Assembly (NCBI RefSeq): GCF_964656455.1
Contig: NC_135714.1
Coordinates: forward strand, 121,879,131 to 121,943,130
Reading direction: 5' to 3'
Source: Halichoerus grypus
Lineage: Eukaryota > Chordata > Mammalia > Carnivora > Phocidae
Length of the DNA: 64,000 bases
Shown here one piece after another: positions 31,014-44,297 of the stretch (positions within the stretch are counted from its first letter, which is position 1; each line of letters opens with the position of its first letter). Both the position numbers and the translations under genes were made by a program. Below the pieces are notes generated by a model. It searched no databases, was not told the DNA's origin, and was given only the letters and a program-made list of their open reading frames with translations.

Positions 31014-32687
31014 ACATTCATATTAAAGGAAAGAAATCCCATGTCTGTGTATGTACCTTTATATATAATACAATAAAATGATATATGTACATATGCATAT
31101 ATACACACATGCACACATAAGACCTACTAGGTAGCAACCTAGGCAAATCAATGACAGTGCAGCAGCCAGTGCATCCAGATGACTTTACCAAGTGAATACG
31201 GGTTAAGGGAGAGAAATAGATGTAGTATTATGAGGAATTCAGAAGGCTCCTTAAAGAGATATTTTAAGGTTATGTAGGCTTGGGAATAAGGGAGAAAGAC
31301 TGGGCATTCAGAGTGGAGTATTCAGCATAAAGAAACAGAAGAATTAGGGTATGAGGTGGAGTAAGAGAGAAACGAAGTAAGAAATATAGGCAGGGAATTG
31401 ATGGATATTGATGAATATTGATGAATTGATGAATATTACTTGCAGGAGTCGATTTTATACAGTGCCATGCCTTATAGTTTTGGGAGTTTTTAAACAGGTT
31501 TTAAAAGATGGTGTATCCCACAGAATCTAATCCTCAGAAGATTAAAACATAATAAGAACTTTTCAAATGACAAAAACCATAAAAGCCAAAAAAGTTCTTT
31601 AAAATTATTATAATAGCTCTTTGTCATGTAAATCCTCTTTAAGAATTACTTTTTAATCACTTCTGTATGAAAATCCTCAGTGATCTGTTGTCTGACTTGC
31701 ACTTTAAGCACTCTTTGGGAGCATACTTTGCCTGATGTTACAACTGTATTTCTGTAAAGCATTACATTTATCATACATGGCACCTAATTCAGGCAATGTG
31801 ACAATTACATCACACCTTTTATCACATGTCATCGAAGTATTTCTACTTCTCATTTAAATTCATGGTCATTAACTTATTGATCAACCTGCAAGTTTTGATG
31901 ATTTACTTTCCATTGTTACTTTAGGGTAGGTATGTAATAAATAATATAAAATATAAGTAATGTAGTAAGCTCTTAAAATACCAGATTTCATCCTTTTAAG
32001 CCTCAACATATATAACATCTATGTTTCTTACAGCCTGTATAATAAACCGCAATGAAACACATCACTAAATTATTTATTTATAATTTATTTATTAGTGCTC
32101 TTGAACATAAGTAACATTATACACTAGCCTTATGAGACAGTTTATTTTCAGTTCTTAAAACTGTTTATACTAAGCTTAGATCTCAACCTAGAGTACATCA
32201 AAAAATGCCAAATCCTTAATATCTCATTACAGTTACTTACAAAAAAATTATATGTGAGAAAAAAACTTGATATTCCTACATAATAAAAATAAATTACAGA
32301 CATGAAATTTTCTTAATGAAATTCAATCTATTTCCAGGACATATAAACATATGTAGAAGTGCGACAGAATAACAGTCTCTATCTTTGTACATAATCTTTC
32401 TAGGGGCATATTGAAGGATATTTTGACCTGACTAGTTGAAGTTGCTTTTCTCTTTGGATGACAAAATTCAGAATACTGTGACTAAAATACCCCTTTAAAA
32501 GAGTCAAATGCAGAACTTTCAAGTGTATATTATTCCAATAGCTTGCTCTCTGAGCTCCACTGTCAGAGTTAATTCTACACAAAATGAGTGTGTTAGTTGT
32601 CATGTGCAACTGGGAAAACTAAATGGTCCCATTTGTCTAAAAATAGCACCTTCACTAGTATGTCTTAAACTTCCGTATTCATAGTAG
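31014..32687. other. Unassigned AT-rich sequence
   Basis: It contains purine-rich text near 31200-31430 and AT-rich dinucleotide runs near 31060-31110. No gene or named repeat was recognised. Confidence 0.4.
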
Positions 32688-32828
32688 GAGGCCAGCATTA
32701 CCTTGATACCAAAACCAGATAAAGACTCCACTAAAAAAGAGAACTACAGGCCAATATCCCTGATGAACATGGATACAAAAATTCTCAATAAAACACTAGT
32801 AAACCAAATCCAACAGTACATTAAACAT
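32688..32828 (+). repeat. Isolated internal LINE-1 ORF2 fragment
   Basis: About 140 bases encode, in one open frame, [32 protein letters not shown] and IQQYI, which is the L1 reverse transcriptase fingers region. There is no 3' UTR or poly(A), and neither neighbouring ORF2 sequence is present. Confidence 0.85.
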
Positions 32829-34531
32829 TGAAATTTAAATGTCTATATTCCATCTGAGATAATGAATGCTGAGCATCAACAATTAGCATTCTTTGTCATA
32901 TTAATAGGAATTATTTTTATAAGATTGGAAACACCCTTATTTCAATGAATCGAAAGGTCTAACGTAGAGAGATGATGAAGTGAACACCATTTTCTCCACC
33001 CCAAATTACTCATCCACATCCCACTCACAGCCTGCACACAAATACACATATGCTAGAGCATAAGCTTTTGGGGACTTCTGTCAGACCAAAGCACTCGGAC
33101 TCCAGCAGGATACAGGACTGTTCCTTTATTTTCACGTTGAGGAGAAGTGAATTTTGTTACTCTGCGTACACAATTCTGAAAACTCTACCATGTTAATGGA
33201 AATATCCCTCCCTCAACCCTAACTTTTTTCTGTTATTACATTCAGTTCAAAATAAGTTTATCCATCTCTTAAATACATAAAATAAAAGGCTAGTAAAATT
33301 GAATATTAGCATATACAGACCTCTGAAAAAAGAAAAATATCACATGAATGCCTCCTGGATAGTCTGTGCTCCCTTCATTCTTTATTTTCATCCTAAAGGT
33401 CATAGATCCTTGACCCTCTTTATTGGCTTCATCTCATTCAGTGTGTTTTTTTTTTTTTGCTCTCTCTTTATTGTGTCATTCATCAATTTACCCTCAACAA
33501 GCACTTTTCCACCACATATCTCCCTATGCCTATATCATATAGCTCAGCTTCACCTTGTTCCACATATTGTCTAGGTAGTAAGTAGTGCTCATTATGTCTC
33601 TCTTTGGGGAGTCACAGTTAATAGTTCTATGCAAAAGGCAACCCTTAACTGCTGTCATTAACCATTTTAAGATATTTTATAGTTTGAATTAACATTTTAG
33701 TATAGATAAAACTTGAATAGAGTGCCTACAATTCAAAATCCCCTTTAGGGGAGAAAATCTGCTTCCTTAAGGAGTCCTTTGAAGAATTAACTGAAACTAG
33801 AAATAAGTAGAAACACCCCAATTTGCAATTCAACCTAAATTTTTGTTCAACTACAAATTAAAGTTCAGAAACAAGTTTTCTGCTAATGTCCATTAAATTT
33901 AAATGCTACCTTTGTTTCAGCACTCATTTGTTTTTAGGAATTCAATGATTTTTCAAAAATAAAACCCAATTAATTCCAATTAGAATGTAGTCTAATGTAC
34001 ATTTCAATAATTCTATTATTTGTGTTCCTATACATACAGTGACATCCTATCTTCACAGCTGTATGAATAGAAAGTACTGAGAGATGGGTCCAGTTCCCCA
34101 TCACAATTCTAACCTTTCATAAACATTTCCATAAAAAACTATTTTGAGATAATAGTTTTATTCATAAAATATACACACATTATATATCTGCATCTATACC
34201 CACACTTCATTTACATGTACATGTCATTATAATATTTGCATGAGTGTTCATATTCTTAGGCCAAGATATGTAAATAACTCACATAGCAATTTGAAAATTT
34301 AGCAACTAAATAGGCAATCTGTTAAGCATAATCAGACATGCTATTCAGCAACTGTATGATATAATTCAATCTTCCAAAGAAAATATATGTTTTGCATGAG
34401 GGTGCCTTTATAAAAACTTGATGACGTTTTCCAGGAATTTGTACTGAAATTTTCACATATTCAAAAAATAATAGGTAAAGTCATCTGACTAATGCTTAAA
34501 TAAAAGGCAAATCTCATCACTGTCACCTGAT
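32829..34531. other. Unassigned AT-rich sequence
   Basis: A T-run lies at about 33447. No recognised repeat family, exon or RNA gene. Confidence 0.4.
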
Positions 34532-34546
34532 AAGAATCTAATTGTC

Positions 34547-34748
34547 GGGCGCCTGGGTGGCTCAGTCGTTAAGTGTCTGCCTTCGGCTCAGGTCATGATC
34601 CCAGGGTCCTGGGATCGAGTCCCACATCGGGCTCCTTGCTTGGCGGGAGGCCTGCTTCTCCCTCTCCCACTCCCCCTGCTTGTGTTCCTGCTCTCACTAT
34701 CTCTCTCTCTGTCAAATAAATAAATAAAATCTTTAAAAAAAAAAAAAA
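34547..34748 (+). mobile_element. CAN-SINE, young
   Basis: The head is GGGCGCCTGGGTGGCTCAG, with TCGTTAAGTGTCTGCCTTCG, GGTCATGATCCCAGGGTCCT, a CT-rich body and an AATAAATAAAATCTTT(A)n tail. The duplication AAGAATCTAATTGTC is identical at 34532-34546 and 34749-34763. This is the form used here to infer a non-canid caniform. Confidence 0.96.
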
Positions 34749-34763
34749 AAGAATCTAATTGTC

Positions 34764-36049
34764 TTATTGTCTATCATTTGTAAATATGATACACTAATTG
34801 GAGCTATTTCCAAAGAGAATGCAATCTTCTAGTCAAGATCCTATTCACTTATTAACATAAATGAAAGAAATTGTCATAAAATTAACCATTATCCATAATG
34901 TTTTGATAAGCTAATATATATTTTAAAATTTACTATTCACTTCATGAATATGATGATCATCATAAATCATCCCATTTTTCAGATAATGATTTGATTTTTT
35001 GATGGGTTATTCAATAGCTAAAACCAGTAATCAAAGAAAGCCAATGAGTCTAATGTGTCAGAGTTAAACAGACTAAAAAATACATCAGTTCAAAATAAGC
35101 ATTACCTTGATCTGAATTTTCATAAAAAACAGCAGATCTCTTGCCAGGTAACACCATTTCTTTGGATTCTGTGGGCAAAGAGAAAAGAGATTAATAAAAA
35201 CAACCTTTCTTTTTACTCTTTAAATACTTCTTAAAGAAGATTCATTAGTAATAAAGGTCAGAGACGAAAATCACTTAGCAAAATACTCAGCTCCATTCAG
35301 CAGGTGCCTTGGGAAATACTTGCTCTAAATGCCAGGTAGTTTCCTAAAAGGTTCCCCCTCTCCTATAGCTGAGAACATGGGTGACTGTGGCAGATACTCA
35401 GCCTTGTTTTCCTTGCTTCTCTATCTTCTCACATGGGAACAAAACTAGCACTTGAGCAAGAAAAAGCATTAGCTTCCACCATTTCAAAAGGTAAGATGTA
35501 AGCCATGTTGGGACAGAACATTTACTTGGAATACAGCTAACTGAAATGGAATTTGCAATTATCTAAACTTACTTTTCTCCCTCCTGCAGTGAGTATGGGT
35601 TTTAAAATATTCATGAAAGCTTGGGTGTTTTCCTATTCTGTCTTTCCACAGAAGTGATACGATGAGATATTATGGGATGACTCTGTAAATAATTGCAGAT
35701 TACCCTGCTTATATGATGCAATTTCAGAGCTTTTCTATGCTGCAACAAAGAGGAAAGCACTTTATAGAAGTCAAAAGTATGAAAATATATCTTATTCCCT
35801 CTCTTAGCATATAACAATCTTGATGAGTATTCCATAAGAGATTTTATTGCATCATTATCTGAATGTTCAGATTGGAGAATAAGAAATTCAAGTCTGAGCA
35901 ACAGCTTTCCAGAAAGGAATGTTACATAGCTAGATAAGAATTTTAAATTCATTCCTCAAGAAAGTTATTTGAACAAATGTAACAGTTAAAAGCATCATTG
36001 ATTAATTGACTGTAACAGTCATTGTAAGAATAGTCTTATAACTGTAATC
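34764..36049. other. Unassigned sequence around the candidate exon
   Basis: Apart from the 63-base candidate exon (35106-35168), this is AT-rich unique-looking DNA. The 113-aa minus-strand open frame at 35611-35952 has no recognisable domain. Confidence 0.4.
35106..35168 (-). CDS. Candidate 63-nt internal exon of an unidentified gene
   Basis: Read on the minus strand, the upstream intron ends TTAATCTCTTTTCTCTTTGCCCACAG: a TTAAT branch-like site, a pyrimidine tract and CAG. The exon runs AATCCAAAGAAATGG to CAGATCAAG and is followed by the donor GTAATG. The length is divisible by three. One frame (two bases, 20 codons, one base, so phase 1 at both ends) reads SKEMVLPGKRSAVFYENSDQ. A second frame is also open and the third has a stop. 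A symmetrical exon could be skipped without a frameshift. It lies outside any repeat I recognise. I do not recognise the protein. If real, the window is intronic in a minus-strand gene. A chance match is possible. Confidence 0.45.
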
Positions 36050-36215
36050 ACTACATCTTACTAGCAAGTGACCTTGGGCAAGTACATTAAACTCTGTAAG
36101 CCTTTACATTTCATCTGTAATATCAGAATAATAATCCCTCCTACTCCACAGAGCTGATAAATGATATAAAAATGTATAAAGGATATAGAACTAATGAATA
36201 TTATTTAATATAATT
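36050..36215 (+). repeat. MIR SINE core and 3' part
   Basis: TAGCAAGTGACCTTGGGCAA, GTAAGCCTTTACATTTCATC and TGTAATATCAGAATAATAAT follow the MIR core order. Confidence 0.75.
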
Positions 36216-37377
36216 ATCAATAACATCATTAATATTATTATCATTGTTCCTCTTTCAAAAAAATCTCACTACCCTACTGAAAATCTCTGCCTCTGTGAGC
36301 CATGTGGTGGAATGATTAAAATAGTATACTGGACATCACCGAATTTGCCTATTTGTTAATCACAGTCTGTGATGACAAAAATAAATAAATAAATAAATAA
36401 AGAGTCATTTTAGGTCTTTGGACAGGTGGAGAAAAAAAATTTTTTCAGGAAGATGAGTAAGTTGTCAACCACTCTACTACATTGGCTTCTCTTGATTTTG
36501 CTAAAGATTTTAATTTAAAGAAACCCTCCAAGAAATTATGATATATTTCAAGATTCTCTTAAAGAAACTGCCCCTTGTGTACACTTATCAGTACTCAATC
36601 CCATTCAGAAAACACCTCATGAGCCCCTGGTGCAAGACAAGTGTATGGACTGACTTTAGAGAAAACAATAAACAAAATGTGGCCCAAGAAAAACACAGTT
36701 CAGTGGAGGAAACACATCTTTAGACAATTATTTCAAGTAATTGATGTAAATACCAAGTTTAAATCATTAAACAATATACAACGTGTTGGAGCAATAGAAG
36801 GTATTGAAAGAATATTCTGCAGTCAGGAAAGGAAGATTTAAAAAATAATCTTTAAAAAGTCAGTCAGAATAGCTGAACTGATACATACTGGCTGACTATC
36901 GGTCCTGTTTTGTCTAAGAAAATTTCACGAAAGAGAGGAACTTTGGAAGACTAAGTCTGGAAGGCAGGTAAGTAAGAATATGTCTTTCCAGGGAGCTGAG
37001 ACAATGCATACAAAGAACTGGAATCATAAAAAAAAACATGGAGACCAGATTAGCATGAGGCTGACTTGCAGAGAGCCCATTATACTTCTCCCCAATCTCT
37101 CATTAAAATGCTCAGAGGATGTCAAAGAAGAGAAATACTAGTAATGGTATCAGGAGAAAAGAGACAAAATATAAAAAGGTATTTCTAGTAGCTGCATCCC
37201 TGATAGGGACAGATTAAGTAACACTGTTTTAGACTCAAACCTCTTACTGTATATTTTGAAAGATACAGCATATATGACTAGAAATAAAGAAACTGGGAAG
37301 GGAGTTTGATTCATACCAATAGTCCCCAACTCCAAGGTGCTGGAATCAAGCAGACCAAATTCTGCATAACTTCTCTT
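36216..37377. other. Unassigned sequence
   Basis: An (AAAT)n run lies at about 36379-36400. The segment 36560-36850 holds two overlapping short open frames and may be an old repeat (ACAATAAACAAAATG, GCAATAGAAGG). I cannot place it. Confidence 0.4.
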
Positions 37378-37855
37378 GTGGGTTGAATTGTGTCCCCCAA
37401 GAAATATATTAAAGTCCTACCCTTACACCTGTGAATGTGACCTTATTTGGAAATGGAGTCTTTTCAGATATAATTAAAATGTGAGTTAAGATTATATGAT
37501 ATAGAAAGGGGGGACCCTTAATCCAATATGACTGGTGTCCTTATAAGATGAGGCACAAAGACACATGCAGAGAGGAGAATGCCACATAAAGACAAGGCAC
37601 ACAGAGGGAGATCATGTGATGAGGGAAGAAGAGACTGGAGTCAACAAGCCAAAGAATACCAAAGATTGCTGACAACAGAAGCTAAGAGAAAGTCATGGAA
37701 CTGATTCTCCCCTAGAGCTTACAGAGAGAACATGGCCCTGTTGACCCCCTTATTCTGGATTTAGAACCTCTAGAATTGTGAGAGAATAAATTTATCTTAT
37801 TCTAATCTACCCCATTTGTGGTAATTTGTTATGGCAGTCCTAGTAAACTAATGTA
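37378..37855 (+). repeat. MaLR LTR (MLT1 type)
   Basis: It begins TGTGGGTTGAATTGTGTCCC, then GTGAATGTGACCTTATTTGG, AATCCAATATGACTGGTGTC, CTTATAAGATGAGG, an AGAGAATAAATTTATC block and ends TAGTAAACTAATGTA. Length and order fit an old MLT1 solo LTR. Confidence 0.8.
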
Positions 37856-39134
37856 GCATCTTTTGAGGCAACAAGAAATAGGACCCTACCCTGATCACTT
37901 GGAATTTAAAAAATCTTACAGGTATACTGTCAGCAAACATATTCTCAGTTTAGAATTTAGAATAGCCAGTTACATATAAAAAGCTGATTTAAAGTTTAAA
38001 TTGTCTTCCCTCCAGAGCTAGGATCCACTGAAAGTGGAAACCAACAGCCAGTGAAGAGGAATATGTTGGTCCTATATTTTTACCCCAGGTCCCTCTTCCC
38101 CAGCCAGTTAATCTTGCTCCCAATGCCTCTGGAATATGGGAGTGGAGTGAAAAAATGGAAGATAAGAAAAGAAGAGGTAAATGGAGAAGGAAAATTTACT
38201 TTCTGTTCACTGAGCTAAGAGAGCTATTATGTATTTAAAGCTGATTCTCAACCAGTGGATGCTTTTCCAGGTTTTTCAGGGATTATTTCCCCTTCTCCAA
38301 TCACTGAGGACCTTTCATTTATACTACCTCAACATGAGTCATACTGTCTCACTTTATCACTTACTACATCCACAGCTCCAACTAACACATTCAGCTATCT
38401 GCTGAAGGCAGTTCAGCCTCTGGGGAGCTCTCTGGGACAGCTTCATGATTGCCCCCTCACATTCATGGCCCAGATCTACTGCACAGGGACCTCTCCAACA
38501 AACCCTGGGGAAATGGGCTACTCTCAATTGAGCACCTCTACTTTCTCTACCATAAATGCTCACTAGCTCATCTTGGCTTTAGATTCATCAGAAATCAGTC
38601 CACTGTCTCCACAACCACCCCCAAAACTTCAAGGGACACATACTAAACCCTCACTGAGTTTTGTTGAAGCACCTCTTTTTATCACTGGGAGGGGAAAAAA
38701 GGTAACACCCCACAACCTACCTCCTTGTGGACATTCCCAATGGACCCTCAGTTCACTCCAAAGAAATAAGCCTTTAATCTCTAGACCTCCCAGCCTTTTT
38801 GGATTAGGAATGTAGGAGTTATCTAACCAGTTCTCATGCTCATACTAGGGAATTTCTACAAGGTGACCTGTGTTCATAAATCACTTTGGTATCTGATAGC
38901 TATTGTCTTAAAGGGTCAATATTTTCCCATTTACATAGGAGTTTTCACAATCTGAATTTTAAGAGACTCATAGGGGAAGCAGCTAAAAATGGTATAATAT
39001 GCCTACTGGATATACAATCTTTTTGAAGTTTCTTGAGCATTCCATGAATTTTATATATAAATTCAATAAAATATAATCAATATTATCTCTCCTAATCTTC
39101 AATATAATCTCTCATCTTCAGTCAGGCAGAGTGC
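37856..39134. other. Unassigned sequence
   Basis: Three overlapping plus-strand open frames lie between 38255 and 38815 (103, 65 and 80 aa). None shows a motif I know, and none is bounded by clear splice sites. This may be degenerate repeat-derived DNA downstream of the MLT1 LTR. Confidence 0.35.
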
Positions 39135-39515
39135 TTAATAGCTCTCACGTTGCTCTCACCAATTCCACTTTCCATGTCTGTTCCTTCTGGTTGTGGCTGA
39201 ATTCTTACTTTTCAGCACCTTCCAAATTTACCACCCTGTCAATGTTTTAATGCCAACTTCTCCACAAAGTGATCCCCAGGTACTTTGGAGTTTGTTGATT
39301 TTATCACTCTCTGACCTTGTGTAGCAATTATAGCCAATGCATATAATTTATATTGCCTTCTTGGGTTGTCTTGTGCTATCATGTCTCCCCAACTATATTT
39401 TAAGTTCCTCAAGAGTATTTGTATCTTGTGCCTCTCACCTATCCCCTTTAGTACTTAACTCAATGCTTGGCACATAGGAGGTGGTTCCTAATAAATACAT
39501 ACTCACTTCCATGTA
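39135..39515 (+). repeat. LINE-2 3' end
   Basis: It shows CAACTTCTCCACAAAGTGATC, CCCAACTATATTTTAAGTTC, ACTCAATGCTTGGCACATAG and CTAATAAATACATACTC, the L2 3' UTR order. Confidence 0.65.
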
Positions 39516-40899
39516 CTAAATATCTATTAACAAAGATAAAGCAGAGCTAATTTTTGTGGCATAAATGTCTTATCATGTCCCATATAGAAATTACAGTCCT
39601 TGTTGTTGCCACATAAAATTTAAAGAACATTTGAACAAACTAATATGTCAGATAGAACAGAAGCAGAAGACAAAGGAACATGACAAATGATACGCCATCA
39701 GAAAACAAAGATGTCATTATTTGGAAATATAATCCATATGCAATGCTTTTGCATTTCTCTATGTTTGACCTCACCTTTCTGCCAGGGGTAGCACTTGTCT
39801 CAGAGGGGTTAGGATTGTTACAAGGTAAATAAAATAAGAAAGGAGGAGACGACAGCTTCACCAGCAAGAATTCTAGATCCATAGCAAGGTGGCGGTCATG
39901 AAAACCAGGCTTTCCTTTTAATTTTTAAAAAGACGATCTTACTTGGCATTATCATGTTAGAAGTCAGAATTAGAGAACTAGATCATGGAGTTATATGATG
40001 CCATTAGTGAAGAAAACATAGGGTATGATGTAAAGGAGATGGAAAACTACCTTAGGCTCAAGGGTTGTATGGAGAAGAAGACAGAAGAGGAAGAGGTCAA
40101 ATATCAAGTCCTCATTTCCCTCCTCTAAGTTAAATTCTCACATGAATTTGGTAATAAGAGCAGTAGGACTAGTAGACTGCTTTTCAGGGCATAGACTGGA
40201 GAGAACTCAAGACTGTCTGAGAAAACTATCATTCAGCATTTAACACTACACGGAAGCAGCTAAGCAGCTTTGGAAGAGGGAGGGAAATATCTAAAACCAT
40301 GAATCTGAGACAGAGTCCCATTATGCCCACAGCCAATGTGTGGTGCCTCAGGGAGACAGAAGTTCCTAAGTACCCTGATCAGGGAACATGGGAGTGCTGA
40401 GTGGATGTAGTCCCACCTACTAGCGCCCCCCCCAAAAAAATGCAATCACTGTGTACATAGTCACAATACCATAAGGGAAAGAATAGAAGAAAGAGAATTC
40501 TGAAAGCACAAACATTTACCCAAAAGTTGTCTGAGTCATCTACCCCTGATAAAAAGGAACTTAAATGTATCTAGTCCAATGTCATTCTTTTACAGATGAG
40601 GAAACAAAAGACCAGAGTGGCAGACTCATTTACTCGAGTATTATGCAAATGAGGACAGAGAAGAGGCAATAATTCCAATTTTTCTAATACCTGCTGAAAT
40701 GCCTACACACTATCCTACACTTTTATCCAGCTTCTTTTTATTATAAATATCAGTTAATGCTGTTATTCAGTTAATATTTAAAAATAAAAATTCAAATTTT
40801 TTTAAATAAAAATACCAACAATGTTAAATCCATTTATTTTAATGAATAATGAAATACATTTAAAATTAAAATAATGAAAAATGAGTCCACAGAAACACT
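39516..40899. other. Unassigned sequence
   Basis: A short MIR/L2-like piece is at about 40566-40620 (TCTAGTCCAATGTCATTCTT, TACAGATGAGGAAAC). The remainder is AT-rich and unassigned. Confidence 0.4.
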
Positions 40900-42826
40900 A
40901 TTAGTCTCATTTACTTAGTAAATTTAGCAAGGTTACTGATTTAAGGTCATTATACAAAAATCAGTTGGGCTACCACATAACAACAAACAAAAACATAGAA
41001 ATTCTAATTGCTTGGGTGGCTCAGTCGGTTAAGCATCTGACTCTTGATCTCAGGGTTATGAGTTCAAGCCACATGCTGGGCTCCATGCTAGGTGTGGAGC
41101 TGGTGTAGAGCCGGGCATGGAGCCTACTTAGAAAAAAAAAGAAATTCTACATTTAAGATAGAAATAAAACCTCAAATACCATGGAATAAATCTAGCAAAA
41201 CATGTTTATGACCTCTAAATTAAAAATTACTTAGAGAAACATTACCTAGAGAAAATAAAGCAGAAAAATTAATGGAAAGAGAGACATCAAGCTCAGTGAT
41301 TGGAAGATTCATTATTAAAGGATGTTGGTTCTCCCCAAAATGACCCATGTATTCAGTGTTATCACAATAAAGATCCCAGTAGTTTGTTTTTTTAATTTTA
41401 AATTTACAAGCTAACATTTATACAGAAATGTAAAGGGCCAAGATTAGCCAAGTGATATTAAAGAAGAACAAAGCTGGAGGTTCTTCAATGACCAGAATCA
41501 AACTTATAAAGCTTTCATAATTGACACAGTGTGGAATTGGTACAAAAACAAACAGATACATGGAACAAAACAAACAAAAAAAAGACCACACAAATTATGA
41601 CAACTAATTACACAAGTAAATTTGACAATGTAGAGAAGTTGGTAAAGGGCAATTTTTCCACTAACTGATACTGAACTAATTATATAACCATTTGGGGTAA
41701 AACGTGAATCTTAACTCCTACATATACAAAAAAATCACTTTCAGAGGGTTGTATACTAACACATGGATGATAAAACAAGAAAGCTTTCAGAAAAGAATAT
41801 CTTTCCCTTTGGGGTAGACAATGATTTCTTACAGAACACAGAAGTGGTAGCTATAAAGGGAAAATACATGTGACTGCATTTAAATTAAGAGCTTCTCTTT
41901 ATCAAAAGATGCCACGTAGAGAATGAAATGGAAAGCCACAGAGTACAAGGAGAAACCTGCAATACATATATCAGATAATGACTCATATTCAGGATATTTA
42001 AACTCCTACAAATCAATAAGAACAAGGCAGACAACTCAAAAGAAAAATGGCACAAACGGACATTTCACAAAAGAAGGCATTCAAATTTTCAACTAAAATA
42101 ATAAAATTTCCTCAACTTCATTAGTCTCTTGGAAATGCAAATTAAAATCACAGTGAGATACCACTGTGGCCAAAATAAAAAGGACAGATAACATCAAGAG
42201 TTGCAAGGATATGGAGCAATGGTACTGTCATATCCTGCTTGTGAAGGGCAGAGAGTGGAAATGGGTGTAACTTTAGAAAACAGTTTGGTAGTATCTACTA
42301 AAGGTGGACATATGCACACCTTGTGGCTGGGCAAGTTCCACTCCTAGGTTTATAATCACTATAAAGTCACACTATGGTTGCCAAAAATTATGTACAAGAA
42401 TGTTCATAACAGCACTCTTCATAGTAGGGACTAATTGGAAATAGCTCAAATCTCCATTAATAGCAAAACTAATTAAGACATTAAGATTTATTCATACAAT
42501 GAAATGTTACACATTAATGAGAATGAACAAACTACACTTACATGAACAACATGGATGAATATCACAAACAATAATTAGGGTAAGAAATCACATGCAAAAA
42601 AGTACATACCATATGACAACATATATATAAAAAGTGGAGGGAACCTCTTGTGGGGTAGTGACTGGGAGAAGACATGGGGGTGCTTTTAAAGTACTGATAC
42701 TATTCTTTTTCTTGAGCTGGCTGTTGGATCTTCAGGTATGTTCACTTGCAAAATTTTATCAAGCTGTAAACTTAAGATTTGCTCACTTTTCTATATGGCT
42801 GTTATATTCCAATAAAGTTCATTTTT
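40900..42826 (+). mobile_element. Older 5'-truncated LINE-1 (ORF2 remnant and 3' UTR)
   Basis: It starts within the ORF2 reverse transcriptase (TTATACAAAAATCAGTTGGG). It then passes through recognisable decayed ORF2: AAGAACAAAGCTGGAGG, TGTGGAATTGGTACAAAAAC, TCACAGTGAGATACCACTG and GTGGACATATGCACACC. It ends in a 3' UTR with AATAAA at about 42811. It has many stops. A CAN-SINE is inserted near 41005. Confidence 0.8.
41005..41140 (+). mobile_element. CAN-SINE, older short form
   Basis: TTGGGTGGCTCAGTCGGTTA, GATCTCAGGGTTATGAGTTC and AAGCCACATGCTGGGCTCC form the tRNA-related part, with a short A-tail. AGAAATTCTA is found on both sides. Confidence 0.85.
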
Positions 42827-43944
42827 TTAAGTGGTACTGGAATCCCCACCCATCTGTCTATACCACTTGAAAAAAAGGTACAAAGAGATTATAAAGGTGA
42901 TCCCTGATTTTAAAGACAATCAGACAGAAATTAAAGAGCAGATTTCAATCTGTAAATGTTCTTTCTCAGCTTCTACAGGTATGATAATTCAGGGCAGCAC
43001 CTGGAGAGAGAACATTAGTATTTTCCCTGGAATACAGCCATTTTCCATATTTTCAACCTATACATTTCCCCCTCAAATTACTTATTCATTGTTGACTCTG
43101 TTCAATGAAAGGGAATCTAGCATAAAATATATGTATACTCCATTTTTTAAAGCACATTTGCATATTTAACAGTACATACATTTGAGATTTTTTTTTTAAT
43201 TTGGGCTACATTAGCCAGGAAACATAGTCAGATTCTAAGTGTTACACCTGACCTTTTCAATTATTTCCCTTTGCAAATACTAAAATTTCTACTGATTTGA
43301 TTCCTTTCTAATTTTCCTTTGCTTATTATTTTATGATACAATTATTACATTTGTAATTGTAGGTTTTTAAAAGTTTCTGCATTTAAGTTTTGGAAAGAAA
43401 ACATAAATAGAAAACAAAAATACAATAAACACCTATTTATCTCTGTCTGTAAGCAATGAGATAGAAAAAATTTTTCTTCCCTAAATTATAATTATACCTA
43501 TATTAAACATCAATAATGAAAACCACAAAGGTAATAACCAAGGCACAGGCATTTTGAAATGTATGCTTAATATATGCCAGAGAAAAGGCAGAAATAACAA
43601 CAACAAAGTCACATACCAGGTTTAAAGCACACTAAAAAGTAAATACGAGGAACAATTAATTTCTGCCCTTTTATTTTTTTAATAATCAGACTTTTAACTC
43701 AGTTGATGAAAACATTCTTCTCTAAATGATACGCTCTAATTTCACTGATAATTTTATGTATTTAATCATAAGTTTTTCACTCTCTGTTGTTTAGTCAAAA
43801 AATAATCAAAATATTTTCCCATAGGCAATTTAGCAATAAAAGACTTAAAAAAAAAAAAAACTTCTACTCTTTGAAAACTATTTTTTTAATCTCTTGATCT
43901 GAATTACCTTAGAAGTACCTTATTATTATTATAATGGTAAAAAT
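42827..43944. other. Unassigned AT-rich sequence
   Basis: No recognised exon or repeat. Homopolymer A and T runs are present near 43850. Confidence 0.4.
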
Positions 43945-44150
43945 AAACATTTATCACTGCCAAATAGAAACCAGACATTGTTTTGTGTTGATGTCTTACA
44001 CACTTAAGGCTCGTAACAATTTTAACAGCTGAGTATACTATTACTCCATTTTATAAACGAGGAAACTGAAGCACAGTTTGGTTACCTGATCCACAAAGCC
44101 AGTGAGCAAAGGCAGGATTTGAAGGCAGGTAGCTGTCACCAATTCTGTTC
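43945..44150 (-). repeat. MIR SINE
   Basis: The plus strand carries ACTCCATTTTATAAACGAGGAAACTG and then CAGTGAGCAAAGGCAGGATT, the reverse complement of the MIR core and head. Confidence 0.7.
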
Positions 44151-44297
44151 TCTCGACTATTCCGCTGAGCTAATATTCCACTATTTCCATGTCAGTACCT
44201 GTTACTATGGCACCTCTTTGGTTCTTATGTGTTATTATTTAAATATATTACTTAACTCTTACAAGGAAGTCTCCCATTTTATTTTAAATGTATGTTA

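Noticed and set aside
34547..34620. tRNA-like sequence at SINE heads (here and in the other CAN-SINE copies)
   Set aside because: They are the tRNA-derived promoters of SINEs, not functional tRNA genes. The cloverleaf is not preserved and a SINE body and tail follow.
35611..35952. 113-aa minus-strand open frame near the candidate exon
   Set aside because: No motif and no splice signals that would link it to the exon at 35106-35168.
38255..38815. Plus-strand open frames of 103, 65 and 80 aa
   Set aside because: Overlapping frames without recognisable motifs, conserved start context or splice signals. Reported only as unassigned.
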